A stretch of DNA of 26,394 nt from a virus (IMGVR_UViG_3300042475_003908:1-26394), one strand, 5' to 3'; counted from the first letter of the stretch, positions 1 through 6,145 are shown. A program made the numbers and translations. Notes: generated by a model not told the origin, from the sequence alone.

Positions 1-921
1 CAACAAGCGGGCTTTGGCTTCCCCACCAACGGCCTCTGCCCATTTCCCCACCAGATCAAGCAATGCAAATTGCTTGGCCAACAGAGCGTTGTCTTCAGGG
101 GGTGGGGCTACGGTCGCCACGGTCACCTCATCGGTGATGATGTCAAAGTCATCGAACACTGTGTCAAAGATGAAGTCACGAAGCGCGGGGCAAGTTGCTT
201 TGGCTTTGCACCAGTGGCATTGCTTCGCCCCTGGGTTGAGAGGGGCGTCAACGTCTGTTGCTGCCACCGCAGCTGGCTTAACACAGCTCCCGAAGTCCAG
301 CAGGTCAGCCAAAGAGATGACGTGCTCACTGGTGTGCTGCAGACGTGGTTGGTGGATGGTCAGGCGCACTGTCTCAATGTCATAAAACAAGTTCACCAGT
401 TCGTAGGCGCCCAGAGCGTAAAGCATTAGCTGCTCGTTGTCCCCTGCGTCCACCCGCACCCCTCTGCCGTATTTCAGATCGTCAACGTTAAGCTCTTTCC
501 GATCGGGGAACACCACGATCGCGTCACTGGTGCCGAAGCTATCTGGCTCACCGGAATAGACGGAGAAGTCTACCCGTTGCTCAACCATCAACACGCCGCC
601 ACCTTTGGTCTTGGAAGTGATCGCGTCAACATACTCCTGAACATAATCGGCCATCTCTTCCGTGACTTCCCACGAGCTAGACGTCTGCTTGTCACGGCTT
701 AAGACTTTGATGATCCGGCCTAGATACGCCGTAGCGTTTAGCCCTTCGTTCAGGCACAGCGCCGCGAGTTCGTGCGCTGCTGTGCCTTCGTCTGCGTATT
801 CAGAGGAGGTGTCAGGGAACCCTGCTTCCTCTCTCACAGAGCCAGGGCAACGCATCCACCGGTGCGCACCACTTGGTGACAAGCGCGAGTGTCCTGTCTG
901 GTCGGTTGGGGTATGTTCCAT
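1..921 (-). CDS. DUF2800-type PD-(D/E)XK nuclease with likely Fe-S cysteines (partial)
   Basis: Translating the minus strand from an ATG at 921 gives an open frame of 307 codons that leaves the left edge, so the C-terminus is missing. Seen: a RecB-family nuclease core with H50 in GTAAHELA, D133 in FGTSDAIVV and D148-L-K150 in VDDLKYGRGV. Four cysteines follow the Cas4/AddB pattern: C25 (RWMRCPGS) near the N-terminus and C235-x2-C238-x5-C244. Known: DUF2800 proteins sit in phage replication modules beside ssDNA-binding, DNA polymerase and VirE genes, and are taken to be recombination exonucleases. Inferred: a 4Fe-4S-stabilised 5'-end-processing nuclease. It begins 14 bases after the upstream gene and is co-transcribed with it. 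The ribosome site is weak (AGAGAA), which suggests translational coupling. Confidence 0.85.
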   Translation of the reverse strand, partial: MEHTPTDQTGHSRLSPSGAHRWMRCPGSVREEAGFPDTSSEYADEGTAAHELAALCLNEGLNATAYLGRIIKVLSRDKQTSSSWEVTEEMADYVQEYVDAITSKTKGGGVLMVEQRVDFSVYSGEPDSFGTSDAIVVFPDRKELNVDDLKYGRGVRVDAGDNEQLMLYALGAYELVNLFYDIETVRLTIHQPRLQHTSEHVISLADLLDFGSCVKPAAVAATDVDAPLNPGAKQCHWCKAKATCPALRDFIFDTVFDDFDIITDEVTVATVAPPPEDNALLAKQFALLDLVGKWAEAVGGEAKARLL

Positions 922-935
922 TGGTTTGGTTTTCT

Positions 936-1340
936 CTAAGCTTCGAGGTGGGATTTGGCCGTTTCAATGAATGGGCCGTATTGCTCTGGCTTCAAGTCAC
1001 GCCCGTTTGCCGCCCCGAAAGCCGCGAGCACGTTTATCAAAAGGTCTTTGCCTTTTTGTGCCGCCAAGTCAGCTGCAGCATCCGCCACGTTTTTGTAAGA
1101 GAACAAAGTCCACCCGCACTCCTCTGCCGTAGCTGCAGGTGCTGCAGGTGCTGCAGGTGCTGCAGGTGCTGCAGGTGCTGCAGGTGCTGCAGGTGCGGGG
1201 GTTGCCTTTGCTACTTTAGCAGGCTCTACTGCTTTGACTGGTTGCGCCACCGTTTGCAATTTGTGGGGGGTGGTGCCAATGTTGTTGACGAACTCAACAA
1301 GCGCCTCAAGCGTTGGCAAGGTTACAGTGATCTGGTACAT
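936..1340 (-). CDS. Small phage protein with Ala/Pro linker, 134 aa (replication-module associated)
   Basis: The start at 1340 is chosen because AAGGAAC lies just upstream. Longer readings of the frame would run through the promoter at 1398-1426. The N-terminal part (MYQITVTLPTLEALVEFVNN) looks like a short beta-alpha segment. It is followed by an Ala-Pro-Ala linker made by seven identical 9-base repeats, then a C-terminal helical domain (roughly residues 84-134) with KGKDLLINVLAAFGAANGR and LKPEQYGPFIETAKSHL. That C-terminal pattern (helix, 'FGA', 'L.PEQY..F') is common in small phage proteins placed directly before DUF2800 nucleases, often mis-annotated as 'rRNA biogenesis protein Rrp5'. 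Their function is unknown; a role with the nuclease or ssDNA-binding protein is inferred from position only. Confidence 0.75.
   Translation of the reverse strand: MYQITVTLPTLEALVEFVNNIGTTPHKLQTVAQPVKAVEPAKVAKATPAPAAPAAPAAPAAPAAPAAPAATAEECGWTLFSYKNVADAAADLAAQKGKDLLINVLAAFGAANGRDLKPEQYGPFIETAKSHLEA
1132..1194. repeat. Seven perfect tandem copies of a 9-base repeat
   Basis: The unit GCTGCAGGT (plus strand) occurs seven times without a mismatch, in frame inside the minus-strand gene at 936-1340. It encodes the Ala-Pro-Ala linker. The complete lack of synonymous change points to recent expansion by slippage, so copy number may vary between relatives. Confidence 0.97.
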
Positions 1341-1397
1341 TCGTTGTTCCTTTTTGCGAATATGTTTTAGGTTAGCTTTATTCCTAACTCCCTGTGC

Positions 1398-1426
1398 AAT
1401 ATGCCGCGAGTTTTTAAAGTTGTCAA
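1398..1426 (-). promoter_or_regulatory. Sigma70-like promoter for the nuclease operon
   Basis: On the minus strand TTGACA (1426-1421), a 17-base spacer and CATATT (1403-1398) form a near-consensus promoter. Transcription would start near 1391, giving a leader of about 50 bases. The -35 lies in the palindrome GTTGACAAC (1419-1427), which recurs at the -35 of the 6500-6528 promoter. A GTTAG...CTAAC inverted repeat at 1371-1388 lies in the leader and could be an operator or small hairpin. Confidence 0.7.
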
Positions 1427-1487
1427 CCCCTTTTGATACGCTAACGCTAAAATTTTTATTCCATCGGTGGCCAACACAAGTAAGCCC

Positions 1488-1517
1488 TTGACGGCGCATA
1501 TGGTTTTCCTTTATTCT
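1488..1517 (+). promoter_or_regulatory. Possible promoter for the 1561 regulator
   Basis: TTGACG (1488-1493) is followed after 18 bases by TATTCT (1512-1517), about 45 bases before the ATG at 1561. It is divergent from the promoter at 1398-1426, with about 60 bases between the two -35 boxes. That interval contains TTAGCG repeated in tandem on the minus strand (near 1438-1450). The -10 box is only moderate. Confidence 0.45.
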
Positions 1518-1560
1518 TTAGCTTAAAGATACTGCTTTGCGCTATTTTGCTGGGGATTCT

Positions 1561-1815
1561 ATGGATAAGTTCAAACAATGGATGCGGGAATCGAGCGCGA
1601 GCCAGAAAGCGGCTGTCGCGGATGGCGCTTCGACCTCAATGATCTATCTCTACCAGCTGGCTGCTGGCACGCGCGAAGCAGGTGCTGCCCTGGCGGGTAG
1701 GCTTGAGGCCGCTTTCAAGAAATGGGAGCCCAAGCGAGGCATCACCCGTGGTGATCTAAGCTCTGTGTGCTCTGAATGCCCCTACTTCAAGCGTTGCAAA
1801 GGAAAGTCTAAATGA
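1561..1815 (+). CDS. YdaS/Cro-like HTH regulator with C-terminal cysteine tail, 84 aa
   Basis: The ATG at 1561 is preferred over an upstream TTG at 1537 because GGGG lies at a suitable distance and the conserved fold starts there. Residues about 4-52 (FKQWMRESSASQKAAVADGA, then STSMIYLYQLAAGTREAG) read as a small helix-turn-helix of the Cro/YdaS type. These act as DNA-binding repressors in lambdoid and other phages. The tail SSVCSECPYFKRCKG has a C-x2-C-x5-C arrangement, which could bind a metal. It is divergent from the nuclease operon, so it may repress both divergent promoters. It overlaps the next gene by four bases (ATGA). Confidence 0.65.
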   Translation: MDKFKQWMRESSASQKAAVADGASTSMIYLYQLAAGTREAGAALAGRLEAAFKKWEPKRGITRGDLSSVCSECPYFKRCKGKSK

Positions 1816-2177
1816 GCAATATCCTAGCCTTGGGCATGTGCCCTGACCATTTACGCCAGCTTGGTTCGGGGATCAAGATCAGGGGGCTAGGCCCACTGGT
1901 GGCCACAACGCCAGAAGAAGCCGCGCAGCGCAGGGAATCGGATGACCCTATGGATCGTGATCCTTTTGCGGGGGCGTATTCCGCCATTCAAAAAGCCTTT
2001 ATCCAAGAGATCGTGGAGCTTTTAGAGCTTGATGGCACGGGGGAAGAGCACTGCACCATGTGCGAAGCGGCTAACTACCAAGAGGGTTTGGACACAGTCT
2101 GCATCGACAGCGCGTGTGACCAAGAGTTGATGCTAGCCCGGGCCTGCGGCGCTCTGCCCAGTAGCGCGTTGAACTAG
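1812..2177 (+). CDS. Hypothetical protein, Cys-containing, 121 aa
   Basis: The start codon overlaps the stop of the HTH gene (ATGA), a normal sign of translational coupling in an operon. The family is not recognised. Seen: an acidic protein with four cysteines in the C-terminal third (HCTMCEAANYQEG, then VCIDSACDQE), in two Cys pairs that could form a small zinc site, and a central amphipathic helix (FIQEIVELLELDG). No catalytic motif is visible. It sits between two regulatory genes, upstream of a separate promoter, so a regulatory or adaptor role is possible but unproven. Confidence 0.6.
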   Translation: MSNILALGMCPDHLRQLGSGIKIRGLGPLVATTPEEAAQRRESDDPMDRDPFAGAYSAIQKAFIQEIVELLELDGTGEEHCTMCEAANYQEGLDTVCIDSACDQELMLARACGALPSSALN

Positions 2178-2187
2178 ATTAAGGGGC

Positions 2188-2216
2188 TTGACGTTTAGAA
2201 AAGCTGCGCATATCTT
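2188..2216 (+). promoter_or_regulatory. Sigma70-like promoter for the AlpA-like/primase unit
   Basis: TTGACG (2188-2193), exactly 17 bases, then TATCTT (2211-2216). Transcription would start near 2223, about 42 bases before the ATG at 2265. It separates the AlpA-like and primase-helicase genes from the two genes before them. Confidence 0.65.
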
Positions 2217-2264
2217 AGCAGAACTTTGCAACTCTTTGCCTCTCTTGACCAGAAAGATCGGTTT

Positions 2265-2522
2265 ATGTCTGGGCCTAACGCCATCACTGTGTTGTTGTTT
2301 ATTGGTGAAGTTTCCAAGATAACCAGGTTATCCCGGCGCACTATCCAAAAGTACGTGGATACTGGCCAATTCCCCCCACCCTTCAAAATTGGCAACCGCA
2401 ACGCTTGGCTTGAGAGCACGGTGCTGGATTGGGTTACCGCGCAGTCTAAAAAGCAACGGGTGCCGGTGTTGACGCCAGGGCTGGCGCCAATCTTGAAGGA
2501 TGGGGATTCTTATGAGCCATGA
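2265..2522 (+). CDS. AlpA/MerR-like HTH DNA-binding protein, 85 aa
   Basis: The ATG at 2265 is preferred over an in-frame TTG at 2226, which falls at the predicted transcription start. AGAAAG lies upstream. Residues about 13-55 (IGEVSKITRLSRRTIQKYVD, then FPPPFKIG and AWLESTVLDWV) match the winged HTH_17/AlpA pattern: HTH, a 'G.FP.P.K.G' wing and a 'W..s.V..W' helix. Family members act as excisionases or transcription activators of phage and plasmid genes. Here it directly precedes, and overlaps by 11 bases, the primase-helicase gene. A regulator or accessory replication-initiation protein is therefore more likely than an excisionase, since no integrase is seen. Confidence 0.75.
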   Translation: MSGPNAITVLLFIGEVSKITRLSRRTIQKYVDTGQFPPPFKIGNRNAWLESTVLDWVTAQSKKQRVPVLTPGLAPILKDGDSYEP

Positions 2523-4878
2523 AGCTTACCGCTTAGCCCGCGCTCTTGAGCCGCTGGTCTATCGTTGCCGCACTGACGTTACTGCTAGAAAGTCGCGGAC
2601 GCAAGGCATGGGGAGCATGTTGTGGACTAGGGAGGCCATCACCGCCGGCCGCTTAGCCGCGCATGTTGAGGGGCGCATTGGGCGCGGTGTGTGCCCTATC
2701 CGCGAAGGGGAGAGCGTGTGCCAAGTCGCGGTGTTCGATCTTGATGACCACAAGGGTGACACGCCTGTTGATGTGATGCTGGGCACGGCGCGTAAGATCA
2801 GTGACCGCTTGTTCTTTGAAGGCCTGCATGCCCACGCTTTCACGTCTTCAGGGGGCAAGGGCATCCACCTCTACCTGATGTGGGATTTGCCCCAAGACGC
2901 TTACTCTGTGCGCAGGTTCCTGTTTGATGTACTGGCGGGTTGTGGTTTTAAGAGCGGCACAGGTGGGGTTAACGCTGGGGAGATAGAAGTGTTCCCCAAG
3001 CAAGACCAGGTGCCTATGGGCGGCTTTGGCTCGCAGTTTATCCTGCCTCTGTTCAACGCCAGCGTGCCTCTTGATCTAAGCGCAGGGCAGCGCCTAGATC
3101 GTGAGGCGGTCTGCCGCGATGACTTCTGGGTAGCGTCTGCACCGGTGCCTGTGCTGACCAAGGTGGTGCGGTTGCCCCGCGCTATCTCTTCCACGGGGGA
3201 ATGGGTCAAGTACGTGGAGTACATGACGGCGGTTGATCCTGACTGTGGGTATGATGATTGGTTCCGCATTGCTCAAGGGTTGCACTTTGAGAGCGAGGGT
3301 TCAGAGGATGCGTTCATGGCGTGGGATGATTGGTCATCTTCAGGGGGCAGCTACCCTGGCACGGAAGCTCTTTACGCTAAATGGCTGTCGATCCGTGGGG
3401 ATTCTCCTGACCCTGTGACTGGTCAATCCATCATTGTGATCGCGCGCAAGCATAGCTACGGCGGGGATTACGCGGCGGACTTTGACAATGAAGTCGATCT
3501 GACTGCGTTTGAACAGCTGACCACTAGGTTTGAGGGTGGGGAGGTGTATGTTGACGCTGGGGCTACGGGGACTGGGGTTGGCGCTGGGGTTGGCGCTGGG
3601 GTTGGCGCTGGGGTTGTAGGGGGTGGTGCTAATGTTATCGCGGCGGCCAATGCGGCCAACGCTGCTTCGGCCGCGGCGGCTAGAGTCTTCACCTCATTGC
3701 CTAGGGTCAAGCGCAACAAGAACGCGGAGATTGAGGCGGTCAAAGAGAATGTGTTCGCGTTCCTCAACCGTCCTGATCTGACGAAGTGTGACCTGCGCTT
3801 TGACGCTTTCCGTGCGGAGATTGTGATGCGCACAGAGAGCGGCTGGCGTGCCTTTGGTGATGACGATTACTTTGAGTTGGCGATGCGGTTGGAGAAGGAC
3901 TGGGGCTTCCGCTCTATCCCCAAAGAGCTGATCCGTGACGCTGTGTCTATGGTTGCCAATGTGAATCGTTTCGATAGCGCGGTGCATTGGTTGGAGAGCC
4001 TACCGGCGTGGGATGGACAGCCTCGCATTGATTCTTTCTTCCCCGTGTACTTGAGCGCGGAAGACAACGCCTACACCCGTTCAGTGGGTTCTTATTTGTG
4101 GACGGGCTTGGCGGCAAGGGTGTTGTCCCCTGGTTGCCAGCTTGACATGGTGCCGATTCTGGAAGGGGCGCAGGGCGCGCGCAAAACCTCTGCGGTCAAG
4201 GCTCTCGTTCCCACCCCTGAACAATATTGCGTTATTTCTTTTGGGGAAAAAGATGACGATTTAGCCAGGAAAATGCGTGGCCGCTTGGTGGCGGAGATCG
4301 GGGAGTTGCGGGGATTGCACACCCGTGAACTCGAAACGATTAAGGAATTTATCACCAGGACGGACGAGCTATGGGTCCCGAAATTCAAAGAGTTCGGCGC
4401 CAGCTTTGCTAGGCGTTTAATGTTCATTGGAACCACGAACCAGGATGAGATTCTGGCAGACGAAACGGGCAACCGTAGGTGGCTACCCGTGCACGTTGGG
4501 TTGTGTGACGTTGACGCCATCGTGCGGGATCGTGTGCAGTTGTGGGCGGAGGCAAGGCTTAGATACCAACAGAATGGGGTTGAGTTCAAGACGGCAGAAA
4601 CATTGGCAGCAGCGGTGCACGAACATTACCTTGTGCAAGATTCATGGGGGGATGTTCTTGACGCTTGGCTGTACGCGCCAGGGCTTGATGGGGTGGTTCC
4701 TTTCTCGCTTGAGTATCTGCGCATCCACGATGTTTTGAGGGATGTTTTTGCCTTTGATACCAAGCAGGTGAAACGGACAGATGAATTGAGGTTGGGCAAA
4801 TTGCTTAGGGCGCGGGGGTATAGCAAGCGGGTAAGGCGCATTGAAGGGCGCAACGTGAAAGCATGGGTTAAAGACTAG
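2512..4878 (+). CDS. Primase (AEP)-PriCT-2-VirE/SF3-like helicase fusion, 788 aa
   Basis: The ATG at 2512 is chosen over 2500 because GGGG sits at proper spacing there, while at 2500 the AAGG abuts the start. Residues about 40-215 form an archaeo-eukaryotic primase core: metal-binding FDLDD (75-79), the SSGGKGIHL motif with H119, and EVFPKQDQ (159-166). Residues about 230-320 resemble PriCT-2 (YDDWFRIAQGL, DDWSSSGGSYPG). A Gly/Ala/Val linker (about 350-392) follows. Residues about 480-670 form a VirE-family P-loop ATPase: GAQGARKTS (552-560), VAEIGEL (593-599) and FIGTTNQDEILADETGNRRW (638-657). Such fusions lay primers and unwind DNA at phage forks. Together with the left-edge nuclease it forms the replication module. 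The primase active site and the ATPase motifs look intact. Confidence 0.9.
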   Translation: MSHEAYRLARALEPLVYRCRTDVTARKSRTQGMGSMLWTREAITAGRLAAHVEGRIGRGVCPIREGESVCQVAVFDLDDHKGDTPVDVMLGTARKISDRLFFEGLHAHAFTSSGGKGIHLYLMWDLPQDAYSVRRFLFDVLAGCGFKSGTGGVNAGEIEVFPKQDQVPMGGFGSQFILPLFNASVPLDLSAGQRLDREAVCRDDFWVASAPVPVLTKVVRLPRAISSTGEWVKYVEYMTAVDPDCGYDDWFRIAQGLHFESEGSEDAFMAWDDWSSSGGSYPGTEALYAKWLSIRGDSPDPVTGQSIIVIARKHSYGGDYAADFDNEVDLTAFEQLTTRFEGGEVYVDAGATGTGVGAGVGAGVGAGVVGGGANVIAAANAANAASAAAARVFTSLPRVKRNKNAEIEAVKENVFAFLNRPDLTKCDLRFDAFRAEIVMRTESGWRAFGDDDYFELAMRLEKDWGFRSIPKELIRDAVSMVANVNRFDSAVHWLESLPAWDGQPRIDSFFPVYLSAEDNAYTRSVGSYLWTGLAARVLSPGCQLDMVPILEGAQGARKTSAVKALVPTPEQYCVISFGEKDDDLARKMRGRLVAEIGELRGLHTRELETIKEFITRTDELWVPKFKEFGASFARRLMFIGTTNQDEILADETGNRRWLPVHVGLCDVDAIVRDRVQLWAEARLRYQQNGVEFKTAETLAAAVHEHYLVQDSWGDVLDAWLYAPGLDGVVPFSLEYLRIHDVLRDVFAFDTKQVKRTDELRLGKLLRARGYSKRVRRIEGRNVKAWVKD
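3574..3616. repeat. 12-base tandem repeat in the primase-helicase linker
   Basis: GGGGTTGGCGCT occurs three times without mismatch (3574-3609), with a partial fourth copy. It encodes a Val-Gly-Ala-Gly linker between the primase/PriCT half and the helicase half, and is followed by Ala/Asn-rich codons. A flexible tether of variable length is the simplest reading. Confidence 0.95.
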
Positions 4879-4900
4879 AGGGGTTAGAGGGCGTTGGAGA

Positions 4901-4932
4901 GCGGGGGCTTGCGCACGATGCACCATCCCCGC
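4901..4932. terminator. Weak hairpin between convergent operons
   Basis: GCGGGG (4901-4906) pairs with CCCCGC (4927-4932) across a 20-base loop, in the 72-base gap between the convergent primase-helicase gene and the small-gene operon. There is no clear T-run on either strand. It may act as a weak bidirectional stop, but the call is tentative. Confidence 0.25.
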
Positions 4933-4950
4933 CCGTTGCGTTTAATGCGT

Positions 4951-5115
4951 TTAGTTTGGTTGCTGCTGTTGTGCCCTTAAGTCTTTCAACATCTTTTCGA
5001 GCTGTGCAGCGACAGAACGGGATTCCCCCGCCGCCGTGTCTACCAACCATTGATAAAGATCGGGGGGTAGGCGCAACGAGGTTTGCATCTTAAGGGCTTT
5101 GGGTGTTCTAGCCAT
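4951..5115 (-). CDS. Arc-type ribbon-helix-helix DNA-binding protein, 54 aa
   Basis: The ATG at 5115 is taken as start; in-frame ATGs at 5142 and 5157 are alternatives, giving 63 or 68 residues. Residues 9-17 (KMQTSLRLP) form the typical RHH beta strand. They are followed by helix PDLYQWLVDTAAG and a second helix beginning at SRSVAAQLEKMLKDL, the Arc/MetJ pattern with a conserved Ser at the second helix cap. These proteins bind DNA as dimers and usually repress their own operon. It is the last gene of the minus-strand cassette and overlaps the previous gene by 8 bases. Its likely target is the repeat-rich region at 6500-6600, but that is inference. Confidence 0.75.
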   Translation of the reverse strand: MARTPKALKMQTSLRLPPDLYQWLVDTAAGESRSVAAQLEKMLKDLRAQQQQPN

Positions 5116-5392
5116 CGCGCGATCTTTTTGCTTCGGGTTCATAAATTTCTGTTTCAAATTTTGCTACCAACCTTTTTAGATCATTCACTTCCTTTTTTAG
5201 GTCGTCCACTTCATCCAGCAAGGCATCCTGATTTTCCTTTAAATCTTCATGTTCTTGCAGTAGGTGCGCCAATGTATCCACGAGGTCACTAAGATGGATC
5301 GGGCGGTGCCCCGCCATCAAGATTCGGTCGTCTTCATGGGGTATGTGCAACAGGTTCAGCGTGTTTTCGCATAGGTCATGTAATACGGTCAT
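5108..5392 (-). CDS. Hypothetical coiled-coil protein, 94 aa
   Basis: The ATG at 5392 is preceded by AGAAAGACAAGACA, a leader shared exactly with the gene at 5424-5645. The family is not recognised. The C-terminal half (about residues 45-82) is a strongly charged heptad helix (HEDLKENQDALLDEVDDLKK, then EVNDLKRLVAKFE), consistent with a parallel coiled coil and therefore oligomerisation. The N-terminal half has HDLCENTLNLLHIP and is globular or helical. Small acidic coiled-coil proteins in early phage operons often bind host proteins; that is only a possibility here. Confidence 0.6.
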   Translation of the reverse strand: MTVLHDLCENTLNLLHIPHEDDRILMAGHRPIHLSDLVDTLAHLLQEHEDLKENQDALLDEVDDLKKEVNDLKRLVAKFETEIYEPEAKRSRDG

Positions 5393-5415
5393 TGTCTTGT
5401 CTTTCTATGGTTAGG
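5390..5415 (-). repeat. Reiterated translation leader, copy 1
   Basis: The 26 bases from the ATG of the gene at 5108-5392 back through its AGAAAG ribosome site and CCTAACCATAG are identical to 5643-5668, at the start of the gene at 5424-5645. Confidence 0.9.
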
Positions 5416-5423
5416 GATTAGGG

Positions 5424-5645
5424 CTATAACCATTGCAAACGGTATTTAAAACAGTTGTGCGTTAAGGTTTTACGCGTGCGCTTAGGCTTAGAATCGCGCC
5501 ACCAGCTGTAGGTGGCCGCATGTTGTGTTTCCTCTTTGTCGTAATAGATGGCAACATCCATTAATTTAGCCCGCTGCTTTTCAGGGTAATATTGAAGCGT
5601 TGCAGCGTCGGTTGTGGGTACGTGTTTGGCGTAAAGTGTTGGCAT
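5424..5645 (-). CDS. Hypothetical basic protein, 73 aa
   Basis: The ATG at 5645 follows AGAAAGACAAGACA, identical to the leader of the next gene downstream. The family is not recognised. Seen: a basic C-terminus (RDSKPKRTRKTLTHNCFKYR) and an aromatic middle (YYDKEETQHAATYSWW), so nucleic-acid binding is possible. No signal peptide or membrane segment is visible. It is the fourth of six co-directional small genes, a setting typical of early accessory phage proteins. Confidence 0.55.
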   Translation of the reverse strand: MPTLYAKHVPTTDAATLQYYPEKQRAKLMDVAIYYDKEETQHAATYSWWRDSKPKRTRKTLTHNCFKYRLQWL

Positions 5646-5668
5646 TGTCTTGTCTTTCTATGGTTAGG
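5643..5668 (-). repeat. Reiterated translation leader, copy 2
   Basis: It is identical over 26 bases to 5390-5415 and covers the ATG, ribosome site and the stop codon of the preceding gene (TAA at 5664-5666). Confidence 0.9.
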
Positions 5669-5867
5669 CGTTGTGGGTAGGGATAAAACTTTGTTCATGG
5701 GCGGCCAACATGGTGGGGGTTAACGCCCCTTTCAACGCCGCGTCCACCAGGTGCAGGCCAATGCTTTGGCAACCAAACAAAGTGATTGCCTCTGCCAAAC
5801 GGCTTTGGATAGCCGTGTACTCTGCGGCCTTGTTGATGGAATTTTTAAAAGCTGTTGCGTTGCGCAT
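5664..5867 (-). CDS. Hypothetical small protein, 67 aa
   Basis: The ATG at 5867 is preceded by AAGGACGACCACC, a good ribosome site. The family is not recognised. The sequence is largely helical (AFKNSINKAAEYTAIQSRLA, then HLVDAALKGALTPTMLAAHE) with a single Cys. No motif suggests an activity. Its 3' end lies inside the repeated leader of the next gene. The 88-base gap before it holds a G/T-rich TTAGGGATTAGGG stretch on the plus strand, also seen at 5411-5423. Confidence 0.55.
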   Translation of the reverse strand: MRNATAFKNSINKAAEYTAIQSRLAEAITLFGCQSIGLHLVDAALKGALTPTMLAAHEQSFIPTHNA

Positions 5868-5955
5868 GGTGGTCGTCCTTGGTTTAGGGATTAGGGGTTG
5901 GGTTTAGGTTTAATGGTTGCGTATTGGTACCATAACCAAGAATAGTTAACATCCC

Positions 5956-6111
5956 CTAAAGACTGTTTTTGTCGCTGTTGGCTTGAGGCTCTGGGGGCAA
6001 TCTGTTGTCGGGGATCACCATGAACGCTGTCATGAAGATGGTGAACATGATGGCCAGACCTAGCGCGAATTGCCAAAGCTTTGGATGGGTGAATTGATCT
6101 TGATTTTGCAT
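5956..6111 (-). CDS. Small single-pass membrane protein, 51 aa
   Basis: The ATG at 6111 is preferred over an upstream start at 6156 because AAAGGACTAACCACT precedes it and the longer version would overlap the previous gene. Residues about 13-30 (FALGLAIMFTIFMTAFMV) form one hydrophobic helix, preceded by a short polar N-terminus (MQNQDQFTHPKLWQ) and followed by a Pro-rich tail. The layout fits a one-pass inner-membrane peptide. It is too far from the virion genes to be called a holin. Superinfection exclusion or host membrane modulation is possible for such an early membrane peptide, but nothing in the sequence proves it. Confidence 0.6.
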   Translation of the reverse strand: MQNQDQFTHPKLWQFALGLAIMFTIFMTAFMVIPDNRLPPEPQANSDKNSL

Positions 6112-6145
6112 AGTGGTTAGTCCTTTGTGATGGGGGTTAAAGGGG

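Noticed and set aside
70-429. Plus-strand open frames at 14-385, 70-429, 662-970 and 873-1370
   Set aside because: They lie opposite the well-supported minus-strand nuclease and linker-protein genes and have no ribosome sites or recognisable domains.
1132-1194. Possible CRISPR array
   Set aside because: The units are 9 bases, directly adjacent with no spacers, and encode an Ala-Pro-Ala linker.
1551-2510. TGGGGATTCT before the start codons at 1561 and 2512 as a shared regulatory box
   Set aside because: The same ten bases also occur inside the primase gene near 3396, so the match is best explained as a chance or codon-driven repeat around a plain G-rich ribosome site.
2901-4589. Long minus-strand open frames opposite the primase-helicase (for example 3468-3833, 4092-4589)
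   Set aside because: They are shadows of a high-GC coding frame with clear domains on the plus strand; no start signals or families are seen.
5411-5896. TTAGGG-like repeats as telomere-type ends
   Set aside because: Only two short copies each, in the middle of a gene cassette, with no terminal structure; they belong to the reiterated leaders.
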